NCBI GenBank assembly: GCA_004359425.1 | Contig: PTEU01000002.1 | Location: 1,636,891 to 1,677,408, forward strand | Direction of reading: 5' to 3' | Length of the DNA stretch: 40,518 bases | Source of the DNA: Ideonella sp. MAG2 | GTDB taxonomy: Bacteria > Pseudomonadota > Gammaproteobacteria > Burkholderiales > Burkholderiaceae_C | In this document: positions 1 through 7,937 of the stretch, piece after piece | Numbering within the stretch: position 1 is the stretch's first letter | Layout of the letters: each line of letters begins with the position of its first letter | The notes under the pieces: model-generated | The model's database searches: none | What the model was told of the DNA's origin: nothing | What the model saw: only the letters and a program-made list of their open reading frames with translations | Program-made: the position numbers and the translations under genes

Positions 1-898
1 CTGCGGCCGAAGCGCAGTCCAGAATGCTGGGCTGCTCTTTGCGGAACTCAATTTCGCGCTTCAGACCATCGCGGATGATGACCACCTTGGCATGCTCAGC
101 GTCGCCCGGTTGCGGCGCATGCACCACCGCGTCGGCAGCCTGCCCGCTGCTGGGGGCCACCCCAAAGCGCTCAATGTGGATGCGCTCTTCGGGCACGCCC
201 GCCGCTTGCAGCGCGGCCTCGGCCTCGTCGTTCATCTGGAAAGGGCCGCAGATGTAGGCGTGGGAGATGCTGGCCGCTGGTACCAGGCTGCTCAAAAATT
301 CGCCCAGCTTGTCCCGGTTCATCACGCCGTGGTTAATGGCCGCATCGGTGTGCTCATCCGAGAACACATGGTGCAGGGTCAAGCGTGAGAGGTACTTGTT
401 CTTCAAGTCCTCCAGCTCTTCCTTGAACATGGTCGAGGCCAGCGCGCGGTTGCCGTAGATCAGCGTGAACTCAGAGCGGGGTTCACGCGCCAGCACGGTC
501 TTCATGATGGACAAAATGGGCGTGATGCCACTGCCCCCGGCGATGCCCACATGGTGGCGGCGATCTTCGGGCTTGAGCGGCACATAGAAACGGCCCTGTG
601 GGGCCATGACCTGCACGGTGTCGCCCACCTTGAGTTGGGTGTTGATCCAGTTCGAGAACACACCGCCGCGCACCTTGCGCACGCCCACGCGCAGTTGGGC
701 ATCGTCCACGCCCGCGCAGATGGAGTAGGAGCGGCGCAGGTCTTGACCGTCAATGGTGGCGCGCAGCGTCAGGTACTGGCCCTGGGTAAAGCCGAAGGTC
801 TCGCGCAACTCAGCCGGCACTTCAAAACTGACGACCACGGCTTCTTGGGTGTCGGGCTCAATGGCGAGCACCCGCAGAGGATGAAAGAGAACGCTCAC
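1..898 (-). CDS. paaE: PaaE, reductase of the phenylacetyl-CoA epoxidase (partial, 3' end outside window)
   Basis: This is the electron-transfer subunit that passes electrons from NAD(P)H through FAD and a plant-type [2Fe-2S] centre to the PaaA di-iron site. The GTG start at 898 reads MSVLFHPLRVLAIEPDTQE and has a GGAAGG ribosome site 7 bases upstream. The visible 299 codons cover the FAD-binding barrel (RRSYSICAG, about residue 60) and the NAD domain (GIAGGSGITPILS). The frame runs off the window at SILDCASAA, which is the entry to the C-terminal ferredoxin domain, so the four cysteines of the cluster lie outside. It is the last of five paa genes visible on this strand and follows paaD by about 20 bases. 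The family assignment is secure from context and motifs. Confidence 0.95.
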   Translation of the reverse strand, partial: MSVLFHPLRVLAIEPDTQEAVVVSFEVPAELRETFGFTQGQYLTLRATIDGQDLRRSYSICAGVDDAQLRVGVRKVRGGVFSNWINTQLKVGDTVQVMAPQGRFYVPLKPEDRRHHVGIAGGSGITPILSIMKTVLAREPRSEFTLIYGNRALASTMFKEELEDLKNKYLSRLTLHHVFSDEHTDAAINHGVMNRDKLGEFLSSLVPAASISHAYICGPFQMNDEAEAALQAAGVPEERIHIERFGVAPSSGQAADAVVHAPQPGDAEHAKVVIIRDGLKREIEFRKEQPSILDCASAA

Positions 899-919
899 AA
901 GCAGACCTTCCGAGGTTTG

Positions 920-1459
920 TTAAATGGGTTTGAAATGTTCAAAGGGCTCGCGGCAGGCCAAGCAGCGGTACAGCGCCTTGCACGCAGTGGAGCCAAAGGC
1001 CGACAAGCGCTCGGTGCGCGGGCTGGCGCAGCGCGGGCAGGCCACCACGGGCTCGCCACCACGCCCCAGCCAGCGCACCACCGAACTGCTGTTAGCAGGC
1101 GGGGACGCGCAGGCGCCGGGCGGCGCAATGCCATAAGCCAGCAGCTTGCGGCGGCCTTGTTCGCTGATCCAGTCGGTGGTCCAGGCGGGGTGGCGCCGGG
1201 TCACAGCCCGTGCCGGCCCCAAGCCTGCGGCGTCCACCGCCGCCAGCACCGATTGCTCGATCACTTCGGTGGCCGGGCAGCCGCTGTAGGTGGGGGTGAG
1301 CACCACTTCCAGGGCACCATCGGCACCAACCTGCACCTCACGCACGATACCCAGGTCGCAGACCGAAATGGCTGGCACTTCCGGGTCCGGCACGTCGGCC
1401 AGCACCGTCCAGGCTTGGCTGATGCGGGGGTCTGCCGACGCCACTGGTGTGTTCACCAC
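920..1459 (-). CDS. paaD: PaaD, Fe-S maturation/assembly protein of the phenylacetyl-CoA epoxidase
   Basis: A 179-residue protein with two parts. The first 110 residues are a MIP18/DUF59-type domain containing the conserved DPEVPAISVCDLG stretch (residues 25-37) and TPTYSGCPA (55-63). The C-terminus is a zinc-ribbon-like module with cysteines at 141, 144, 160, 166 and 169. PaaD is required for activity of the PaaABCE epoxidase and is thought to act in iron-sulfur assembly rather than in the reaction itself. The start overlaps the end of paaC by 7 bases, which suggests translational coupling. Length and architecture are normal for the family. Confidence 0.95.
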   Translation of the reverse strand: MVNTPVASADPRISQAWTVLADVPDPEVPAISVCDLGIVREVQVGADGALEVVLTPTYSGCPATEVIEQSVLAAVDAAGLGPARAVTRRHPAWTTDWISEQGRRKLLAYGIAPPGACASPPANSSSVVRWLGRGGEPVVACPRCASPRTERLSAFGSTACKALYRCLACREPFEHFKPI

Positions 1460-2271
1460 ACGCCCCCAGGGTAAGCGCGCTGCAGGTATTGCATCTCGCT
1501 CAGGATAAAGCCCAGGTGCTCGCTGTGAATGCCCTTGCGGCCCGTGGTGAGGAAGCTGGAGTCAGCGGGCGGGGTGAGCTTGGCTTCGGCCAGCAGCGAG
1601 CCCATCTGGCCCATGACCTCGTCCTTCAAGCTCGACCAGGCGGGACCGAGCTTGGCCTCTGCGGCAAAGGCATCCACCTCGTCGTCTTGGAACAACTCGG
1701 GCAGATAACGCCACATCTCATTGAGCGCGGCCTGCATGCGCGCGGCCGAGTCGGCCGTGCCATCACCCAAGCGCACTACCCAATCGGCGGCATGCTGTTG
1801 GTGGTAGCGGGCCTCTTTGACGGCCTTGCCGGCAATGGCCACCAACTCCGCATCGCTGGAGTCCGCTAGGCGTGTCCACAAGGCCAGCAGCCAGGTCGAC
1901 ACCACGGCATTGCGCAGCACGGTGAAGGCAAAGTCACCAGGCTGGGCACCGGCGCGGTAGAAGGCGTTGGGCAACTCCACCAAGGTGGGGTTGAGGTAGT
2001 CGCGCTCTTCGCGCAGGAAGGCGAGTTGGTCTTCATCCAAGGCCACGCCTTGGGTGTCCGCAGCACCCAAGTGGCCCGCATGGGTGAATAAGGCGCGGGC
2101 CTGGCCGACCAAGTCCAGGGACATATTGGTCAGCGCAATGTCTTCTTCGAGCACGGGGGCGTGACCGCACCACTCCGACAGACGCTGGGCCAGGATCAGG
2201 CAGGTGTCCGCAATGCGCAGCACATAGCGCACTGGCGGTGCGGAACTGGGGCGAATGGAAGGCGTAGACAT
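1453..2271 (-). CDS. paaC: PaaC, structural subunit of the phenylacetyl-CoA epoxidase
   Basis: A 272-residue ferritin-like helical subunit. In the known enzyme PaaC pairs with PaaA and holds it in an active shape, but does not keep a working di-iron centre itself. Recognisable stretches are YVLRIADTCLILAQRLSEWCGHAP near residues 15-38, LTNMSLDLVGQAR (47-59) and the C-terminal HSEHLGFILSEMQYLQRAYPGG. It starts 13 bases after the paaB stop, and its end overlaps paaD. Nothing unusual is seen, and the length matches homologues. Confidence 0.95.
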   Translation of the reverse strand: MSTPSIRPSSAPPVRYVLRIADTCLILAQRLSEWCGHAPVLEEDIALTNMSLDLVGQARALFTHAGHLGAADTQGVALDEDQLAFLREERDYLNPTLVELPNAFYRAGAQPGDFAFTVLRNAVVSTWLLALWTRLADSSDAELVAIAGKAVKEARYHQQHAADWVVRLGDGTADSAARMQAALNEMWRYLPELFQDDEVDAFAAEAKLGPAWSSLKDEVMGQMGSLLAEAKLTPPADSSFLTTGRKGIHSEHLGFILSEMQYLQRAYPGGVW

Positions 2272-2284
2272 ACAGCGTCAGGCC

Positions 2285-2581
2285 TCACATGTGATCCACT
2301 GCCTTGGGCAGTTGGTAGAAGGTGGGGTGGCGGTAGACCTTGTCTTCCATCGGGTCGAAGTACATGTCTTTGTCGCTGGGGTCGCTGGCCACGATCTGGT
2401 CGGAGCGCACCGCCCACACGCTGGTGCCTTCTTGGCGGCGGGTGTAGACGTCGCGGGCCATTTGCAGGGCCATCTTGGCGTCAGGGGCGTGCAGGCTGCC
2501 GCAGTGCTTGTGGTCCAGGCCGGCCTTGCTGCGCACAAAAATTTCCCACAGGGGCCATTCGTTTTGGGTGTTGGTGCTCAT
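2285..2581 (-). CDS. paaB: PaaB, small subunit of the phenylacetyl-CoA epoxidase
   Basis: A 98-residue protein with the typical PaaB opening NEWPLWEIFVRSKAGLDHKH and the conserved stretch ARDVYTRRQEGTSVWAVRS. PaaB bridges PaaAC heterodimers and is needed for the in vivo reaction. It lies between paaA (gap about 45 bases) and paaC (gap 13 bases) on the same strand. The ATG at 2579-2581 gives the usual length for the family, so no other start is needed. Confidence 0.95.
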   Translation of the reverse strand: MSTNTQNEWPLWEIFVRSKAGLDHKHCGSLHAPDAKMALQMARDVYTRRQEGTSVWAVRSDQIVASDPSDKDMYFDPMEDKVYRHPTFYQLPKAVDHM

Positions 2582-2626
2582 GGTGTTGCTCTCGTCGTGT
2601 CAGATTGACCTTGAGGCGGACAGGCC

Positions 2627-3637
2627 TCAGGCCGCTTGGGCGGTGGGTTCTTGTTTGCGGGCGTGGGCCAAGGCGGCCTCACGCACCCAGGCGCCCTCTT
2701 CCCAGGCGCGCACACGCTTGTTCAGCCGCTCGCGGTTGCAGGGGCCTTCGCCGCCCACCACGCGCCAGAACTCGGCCCAGTCGATGGGGCCGAAGTCCCA
2801 ATGGCCGCGTGCTTCATTCCACTTCAGGTCGGGGTCGGGCAAGGTCACGCCCAAGACTTGGGCTTGCTGCACCGTGGCGTCGATGAACTTTTGGCGCAGG
2901 TCGTCGTTAGAGATGCGCTTGATGCCCCAGCGCATGCTCTGCGCGGTGTGGGTGCTCTCGGCATCGGGCGGCCCAAACATCATCAGGCACGGCCACCACC
3001 AGCGGTTGACCGCGTCTTGCACCATGGCTTTTTGCGCCTCGGTGCCCTTCTCCATCATCACCAAGAGGCTGTCATAGCCCTGGCGCTGGTGGAAGCTTTC
3101 TTCACGACAGATGCGGATCATGGCCCGGGCATAGGGCGCATAAGAGCAGCGGCAGATGGGCACCTGGTTCATGATGGCCGCGCCATCCACCAGCCAGCCA
3201 ATGGTGCCGATGTCGGCCCAGTTCAGCGTGGGGTAGTTGAAGATGGAGCTGTACTTGGCCTTGCCGGTGTGCAGCGCATCCAGCATCTGGTCGCGGCTCT
3301 GGCCCAGGGTTTCAGCGGCGGCATAAAGGTAGAGGCCGTGGCCGCCTTCGTCCTGGATCTTGGCCAACAAAATGGCTTTGCGCTTGAGCGTGGGTGCCCG
3401 CGTGACCCAGTTGCCCTCAGGCAGCATGCCGACGATCTCGCTATGCGCATGTTGGCTGATCTGGCGCAGCAATGTCTTGCGGTAATGGTCTGGCATCCAG
3501 TCTTTGGCTTCGATGAAGTCGCCCGCATCAATGCGTTCGTCAAAGCGCTCCTGGCGTTGCATGTCTTCGGCCGAGCGCACGGGCTTGTTGCCGTCACTAG
3601 CCTCTTTGCCCATGGTGTCCATGGCTTGCGTGTACAT
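2627..3637 (-). CDS. paaA: PaaA, catalytic di-iron subunit of ring-1,2-phenylacetyl-CoA epoxidase
   Basis: This subunit inserts one oxygen atom of O2 into the ring of phenylacetyl-CoA to give the 1,2-epoxide, the step that commits phenylacetate to the aerobic hybrid pathway. The 336-residue protein shows the two carboxylate-histidine pairs expected of the di-iron site: DEGGH with E97 and H100, and EESFH with E180 and H183. It also has the typical start [11 protein letters not shown]. It is the first gene of the run paaA-B-C-D-E. The leader contains a perfect TetR-type palindrome about 47 bases upstream of the ATG, so repression relieved by phenylacetyl-CoA is likely; that last point is inferred from known PaaR systems. 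Confidence 0.96.
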   Translation of the reverse strand: MYTQAMDTMGKEASDGNKPVRSAEDMQRQERFDERIDAGDFIEAKDWMPDHYRKTLLRQISQHAHSEIVGMLPEGNWVTRAPTLKRKAILLAKIQDEGGHGLYLYAAAETLGQSRDQMLDALHTGKAKYSSIFNYPTLNWADIGTIGWLVDGAAIMNQVPICRCSYAPYARAMIRICREESFHQRQGYDSLLVMMEKGTEAQKAMVQDAVNRWWWPCLMMFGPPDAESTHTAQSMRWGIKRISNDDLRQKFIDATVQQAQVLGVTLPDPDLKWNEARGHWDFGPIDWAEFWRVVGGEGPCNRERLNKRVRAWEEGAWVREAALAHARKQEPTAQAA

Positions 3638-3683
3638 AGGTCATGCCCTTTCCTGGAAGGTCGCAGCGGCCTGGAATTAATTT

Positions 3684-3697
3684 ACCGACCGGTCGGT
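3684..3697. promoter_or_regulatory. Probable PaaR (TetR-family) operator upstream of paaA
   Basis: ACCGACCGGTCGGT is a perfect 14-bp palindrome. It sits inside a wider imperfect dyad whose outer arms are GGAATTA at 3673-3679 and TAATTCC at 3703-3709. It lies 47 bases before the paaA start in a region that should carry the promoter. The shape is typical of TetR-family operators. PaaR is the TetR-type repressor known to control paa genes in related bacteria, but no paaR gene is in the window, so the regulator's identity is inferred. Confidence 0.75.
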
Positions 3698-3840
3698 TAA
3701 TGTAATTCCAGCCTCGCGCTTGATGCAAGTCAAACGCAAACAGGGAAAACCCTGGGGTCGGTACGGTCGCGCCATCAGGGCCTCGAACCCCCTTCGCGCA
3801 AAAGGGTCAGGCCGAGTACGATGAGTAGCACACCTCGCGT

Positions 3841-5538
3841 ATGGAGCCCCGCATGAATCCCACCCAACAGCCTGCCTTGACCGCGCACTACCTGGCCAAC
3901 ACCCACGAGGTGGTCAATGTCTCGCACGAGTTGGTCAACTACAACCTGTTTGAGCAAGACGCAGCCTTGAGGGAGGCCGTGCAGCGCGAAGGTGCCGCCT
4001 GGGCGCAGGCTGAGCTGGCGGCATTTGGTGCCCATGTGGGGCAGGCGGACTATTTGGAGCTGGGCGCGCTGGCCAACAAGCACCCGCCCGAGCTGGACAC
4101 GCATGACCGCTTTGGCAACCGGGTGGACTTGGTGCGCTTTCATCCTGCCTACCACCAGCTCATGAAGACCTCCATCGAGCATGGCCTGCATTCCTCGCCC
4201 TGGACCGACCCCCAGCCCGGCGCACACGTGGCCCGCGCCGCGCGCACCTATATGCACACGCAGGTAGAGGCCGGTCACGGCTGCCCCATCACCATGACCT
4301 TTGCGGCTGTGCCTTCGCTGCGCACCACGCCCGCCCTGGCGGCCTATTGGGAGCCCAAAATCACCGCGCGCGTGTACGACCCGCGCAATGTGCCGGACGC
4401 TCAAAAAGCGGGCGTCACCATCGGCATGGCCATGACCGAGAAGCAAGGTGGCTCGGACGTGCGCGCCAACACCACCCAAGCCTACCCCGTGGGCCAGCGC
4501 GGGCCGGGTGAGTTGTATGAACTGGTGGGCCACAAGTTCTTTGTCTCGGCCCCCATGTGCGACGCCTTTTTGGTGCTGGCCCAAACCCCGGCGGGTCTGT
4601 CTTGCTTTTTGTTGCCGCGCTGGCGCACCGACGGCAGCAAGAACCCGCTGCAAGTGCTGCGCCTCAAGCGCAAGATGGGCAATGTGTCCAACGCGTCCAG
4701 CGAGACCGAGCTGCGCGGCGCGCATGCCTGGATGGTGGGCGAGGAAGGGCGCGGCGTGCGTACCATCATCGAGATGGTGTCCATGACGCGCTATGACTGC
4801 ATGATTGGCTCCAGCGCTGGCCAGCGCGCCGCCTTATCGCACGCCTTGCACCATTCCAGCCTGCGCTCGGCCTTTGGCAAAGTGCTGAACCAGCAGCCGC
4901 TGATGCAAAACGTGCTGGCCGACTTGGCACTGGAAAGCGAAGGCTCCCTGGCCCTGACCATGCGCCTGGGCCGTGCCTTGGACAACCGCCACGATGCGCA
5001 CGAAGACCTGCTGGTGCGCCTGGGCACGGCGGTGGGCAAATACTGGATTTGCAAGCGCACGCCCAACCATGCTTACGAGGCCATGGAATGCATAGGCGGC
5101 AGCGGCGTGATGGAAGACAGCCCCTTTCCCCGCCTGTTGCGTGAGTCGCCCGTCAACGCCATTTGGGAAGGCAGTGGCAATGTGCAGTGCCTGGACGTTC
5201 TGCGCGCCATGCAAAAAACCCCGGCGGTGGTGGAGGCCTACTTTGCCGAGGTGGCCAAGGCCCGTGGTGCCAATACGCAGCTAGACCAGTACGTGCGCGC
5301 CCTGCAAGCCGAATTCAAAGACCTGGCGGACCTGGAATACCGCGCCCGCGATGTGGTGGACCGCATGGCCATTGCCATCCAAGCTGCATTGCTGGTTCAG
5401 CACGCGCCTGCGGCCGTGGCCGATGGGTTTTGCGCCTCCCGCCTCGCGGCCAGCGGGCACCACAACGTCGGTGCGCTGCCGCGCGGTGTGGACTGTGCGG
5501 CCATCATCCAGCGCGCCACGCCGCGGGCAACCCCCTGA
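3841..5538 (+). CDS. AidB-like acyl-CoA dehydrogenase, full length
   Basis: A 565-residue flavoprotein of the AidB branch of acyl-CoA dehydrogenases. The AidB-type N-terminus is visible (THEVVNVSHELVNYNLFEQD), as are MTEKQGGSDVRANTT at residues 198-212 and IWEGSGNVQCLDVLRA, where E443 is the expected catalytic-base position. E. coli AidB belongs to the alkylation response and binds DNA; the natural substrate of AidB-like dehydrogenases is generally unclear, so only FAD-dependent oxidation of an acyl-CoA is a reasonable guess. An alternative start is the ATG at 3853. Its last codon is two bases from the end of the convergent phosphatase gene, leaving no room for a separate terminator. A truncated paralogue lies at 6320-7642. 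Confidence 0.9.
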   Translation: MEPRMNPTQQPALTAHYLANTHEVVNVSHELVNYNLFEQDAALREAVQREGAAWAQAELAAFGAHVGQADYLELGALANKHPPELDTHDRFGNRVDLVRFHPAYHQLMKTSIEHGLHSSPWTDPQPGAHVARAARTYMHTQVEAGHGCPITMTFAAVPSLRTTPALAAYWEPKITARVYDPRNVPDAQKAGVTIGMAMTEKQGGSDVRANTTQAYPVGQRGPGELYELVGHKFFVSAPMCDAFLVLAQTPAGLSCFLLPRWRTDGSKNPLQVLRLKRKMGNVSNASSETELRGAHAWMVGEEGRGVRTIIEMVSMTRYDCMIGSSAGQRAALSHALHHSSLRSAFGKVLNQQPLMQNVLADLALESEGSLALTMRLGRALDNRHDAHEDLLVRLGTAVGKYWICKRTPNHAYEAMECIGGSGVMEDSPFPRLLRESPVNAIWEGSGNVQCLDVLRAMQKTPAVVEAYFAEVAKARGANTQLDQYVRALQAEFKDLADLEYRARDVVDRMAIAIQAALLVQHAPAAVADGFCASRLAASGHHNVGALPRGVDCAAIIQRATPRATP

Positions 5539-5540
5539 GC

Positions 5541-6290
5541 CTAAACGTCGGAATCGATGATCACGTCTTCGCCGAATTTGCCAAAGCAAGGGCCCTTGTC
5601 GTAAGCCACGGCATTGGTTGCTCGCAGCACGCGCACGCCTCGGATGCCAGCAGCCTGCGCGGCCTCAATATCAGAGTCGGAGTCGCCGTAGTAGAGCGCC
5701 AGCTTGCGGGCGCGAATGGCCTCGGTTTTGGGCTTCAGTGCGGTGAACACGATGGGCCCGGCAAACTCAAGGCCAAAGAACTTGCGCATCCGGGCCTCCA
5801 GCGCCGCGCCTTCGATGCCCACCCGCGCGGTGATCAGGTGAATCCGGTCGCCGCGCTGCTGGTGCAGAGCCAGCAGCTCGCGGCCTATGGCTTTGGGCAA
5901 CGCATACGCGTCATGCTGGTGGTGCAGGTCCTGCCAAGTCTTAGGATTGGCCACCACCGCTCGCATGTCCGCCCCATAGGGGTTGCTGCCACCGGGGCCC
6001 TCTTTGCTGAACAGCACGGCTTGAAAACCGGGGCTCGGGAAAATCAAGGTGTCGTCAATGTCAAAACCCACATCCACAGGCCCTGGCGGCAGGCTGGCGG
6101 CCAACTCCTTGAGCGTGACCCAACGGCCCGGTGCCACCGAGCGCGCCACCTGGCCGTCACCCAGGCGTTGCGTCTTGCCACAGCTCGCTTCGGTGCTCGC
6201 GCTGGCCGGGGCTACCCCTTGAGTGGCACAGCCCGTGAGCAATGCGGCCAAACCTAAGACGAGGGTCGCGTTCCGGGGCGTCGAGAACAT
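5541..6290 (-). CDS. aphA: Class B acid phosphatase AphA, predicted lipoprotein
   Basis: A HAD-superfamily phosphatase resembling E. coli AphA, a periplasmic enzyme that hydrolyses organic phosphomonoesters. The nucleophile motif GFDIDDTLIF contains D77 and D79, and the acidic motif YYGDSDSDI lies near residue 205. The ending FGEDVIIDSDV parallels the AphA C-terminus. The start at 6290 is chosen because AGGAGACC precedes it and because the product then begins with a lipoprotein signal, MFSTPRNATLVLGLAALLTG, followed by C21 (lipobox LTGC). Classical AphA has an ordinary secretion signal, so lipid anchoring is a variation. It starts 30 bases after the truncated AidB paralogue on the same strand. 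Confidence 0.88.
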   Translation of the reverse strand: MFSTPRNATLVLGLAALLTGCATQGVAPASASTEASCGKTQRLGDGQVARSVAPGRWVTLKELAASLPPGPVDVGFDIDDTLIFPSPGFQAVLFSKEGPGGSNPYGADMRAVVANPKTWQDLHHQHDAYALPKAIGRELLALHQQRGDRIHLITARVGIEGAALEARMRKFFGLEFAGPIVFTALKPKTEAIRARKLALYYGDSDSDIEAAQAAGIRGVRVLRATNAVAYDKGPCFGKFGEDVIIDSDV

Positions 6291-6319
6291 GGTGGTCTCC
6301 TGAAGGTGTATGGCGGACT

Positions 6320-7642
6320 TTAAACCGATGCTTCTCGGTAGAAGCGGGGCATCATCGAGTCTTCGATGTAGCCAAACCCGCCGTGGCACTCCAGGGCTTC
6401 AAAGGCATTGGCGCTGGCACGCTTTGCCAGCCAGTATTTGGTGATGGCAGTCACGACGCGCGAAAAGCGCGCTTCATGTTGGTCGACTGCGGCACGGTCG
6501 ATACTGCCTGCCAAACGCATCGTGAGCGAGGTGGCCGCTTCGGACTCCAAGGCCAGGTCTGCCAGCACATTGCTCATGAGCGGCTTATCCACCAGCTTTT
6601 TGCCAAATGCTGATCGTTGCTGCGTGTGGTGCAAGGCGCGGAACAGTGTTTGCCGCATGATGCCGGTAGAAATAGAGGCGCAACCGAGGCGGGTGAGGTT
6701 CACCATCTCGATGATGGTTCGAATGCCCTTGCCCTCATCACCCACACGCCAAGCCAAGGTGCCGTTGTACTCAATCTCGCTCGAAGGGTTTGAGCGATTT
6801 CCGAGCTTGTCCTTCAGGCGCATGATCGAGAAGCGATTTCTCGTGCCATCGGGCAGCCAGAACGGGACAAAGAAGCAAGATATCTGCCCCGGGGGCGCGC
6901 CCTCGACGTAGGCGACGGTCAAGAAGCAGTCCACCATCGGCGCGGAGAAAAACCACTTGTGCCCCGTGAGCTCGTAGACACCGGCCTCCATGGTGGGGCG
7001 TGCAGTGGTAGTGTTGGCGCGCAAGTCTGAGCCCCCTTGCTTTTCGGTCATGGCCATGCCGATCAAGGCCGCCTTTTTGTCGGCGATGGGGCGGTAGCGG
7101 GGGTCGTAGTCCAGTGAGGTCAGCAAAGGCTCCCATTGGGTGCTTAAGGCCGGGCTATTGCGCAGCACAGGCACGCCCGCGTAGGTCATGTGCAGTGGGC
7201 ACAGCGAGCCACTTTCGATCTGCGCCATCAGCATGCTGGAGGCAGCCCGGGCCACATGACTGCCTGGCTTTGAATGACGCCATGGCAGCGAGTGCACCTC
7301 GTGGCGTCGAGCCAACTTCATCAACTCATGCCATGAGGGGTGGAGGTGGACCTCATTGATGCGGTGGCCAAAGTTGTCATGGGTATGCAACTCGGGCACG
7401 TGGCGATTGGCCAAGTAGCCATGCCGAATCACGTCCGGGTCGGCAAGGTCCTGCGCAAAGGTGTTGAGTTGCGGCTCGGCCCAGTCCGCACCCTCGCGCT
7501 TCAAAGTCTCCCGAAGAATCGGGTCGCGCGCCAAGATGTTGTAGCCCCCATAGGGGTTGGGTTGGTTGAAGACTTCGTGCGTGGAGAGGGTCTTTTGCAT
7601 CATGGTGGACGAAGTTGGAGTGGCTGCCAATGTTGCTGGCAC
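6320..7642 (-). pseudogene. AidB-like acyl-CoA dehydrogenase, C-terminally truncated paralogue
   Basis: A 440-residue open frame similar throughout to the 565-residue AidB-like protein at 3841-5538. Shared features are HEVFNQPNPYGGYN near the start, MTEKQGGSDLRANTT at 198-212 and KLGNRSNPSSEIEY. It ends with FYREASV and a stop where the paralogue continues RESPVNAIWEGSGN. The catalytic-base loop and roughly 120 C-terminal residues are therefore missing. The GTG at 7642 gives the longest form; the ATG at 7603 (MMQKTLSTHEVF) fits AidB N-termini better. The stop is just downstream of a perfect GCTTCT/AGAAGC inverted repeat at 6330-6345, followed 30 bases later by aphA. The product probably folds poorly and is unlikely to be active, although regulatory DNA upstream still looks intact. 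Confidence 0.75.
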
Positions 7643-7693
7643 GTGGGTTTGGGAGTACCTGCGTCAAGTGCGGCTGACGGCTCAGCAACATTG

Positions 7694-7750
7694 AAGCACA
7701 TGCTTTAAAAGTCGTAAAGCACTTGACTTAAAAATCTTTCAAGCACATGA
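7694..7750. promoter_or_regulatory. Three spaced AAGCAC direct repeats between the AidB-like gene and tetR
   Basis: AAGCACATGCTTTAAAA at 7694-7710, AAGCACTTGACTTAAAA at 7717-7733 and AAGCACATGA at 7741-7750 are direct repeats spaced 23 and 24 bases apart, about two helical turns. The first is itself close to a palindrome (AAGCA/TGCTT). They lie 52-108 bases upstream of the GTG start of the minus-strand AidB-like gene and about 185 bases before tetR. This pattern suggests cooperative binding by a regulator, most simply the adjacent TetR protein. It is a sequence observation only. Confidence 0.5.
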
Positions 7751-7937
7751 TTCGTCGGCCCTGAAGAACACCGACGCCGGTGAACACCGGGCCGCTGATG
7801 TGTTTGCCTATGCTCTGTATGGCCGCTATGAAGGCCGCAAGGGGCTGCTTCTTTGGACTTCCGCTGAGTTGATCGCGCACCTGCAACCCATGACTGCTTC
7901 CGCTCCTACAAGCTTGAATAAGCTGGCCGCGCCATGA
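7695..7937 (+). other. Open frame without clear start, ending in an ATGA overlap with tetR
   Basis: An 80-codon frame runs without a stop from 7695 and ends in TGA at 7935-7937, overlapping the tetR ATG by the coupling motif ATGA. Its second half reads like protein (FAYALYGRYEGRKGLLLWTS, then AELIAHLQP), but it has no ATG or good ribosome site near the beginning. It could be the 3' end of a deleted gene once cotranscribed with tetR, or chance. I do not recognise the sequence. The rest of this intergenic region holds the AAGCAC repeats. Confidence 0.25.

Noticed and set aside
2636..3700. Long open frame on the plus strand opposite paaA (354 codons)
   Set aside because: It is the antisense shadow of paaA, with no family resemblance and no ribosome site. 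Long antisense frames are expected in GC-rich coding DNA.
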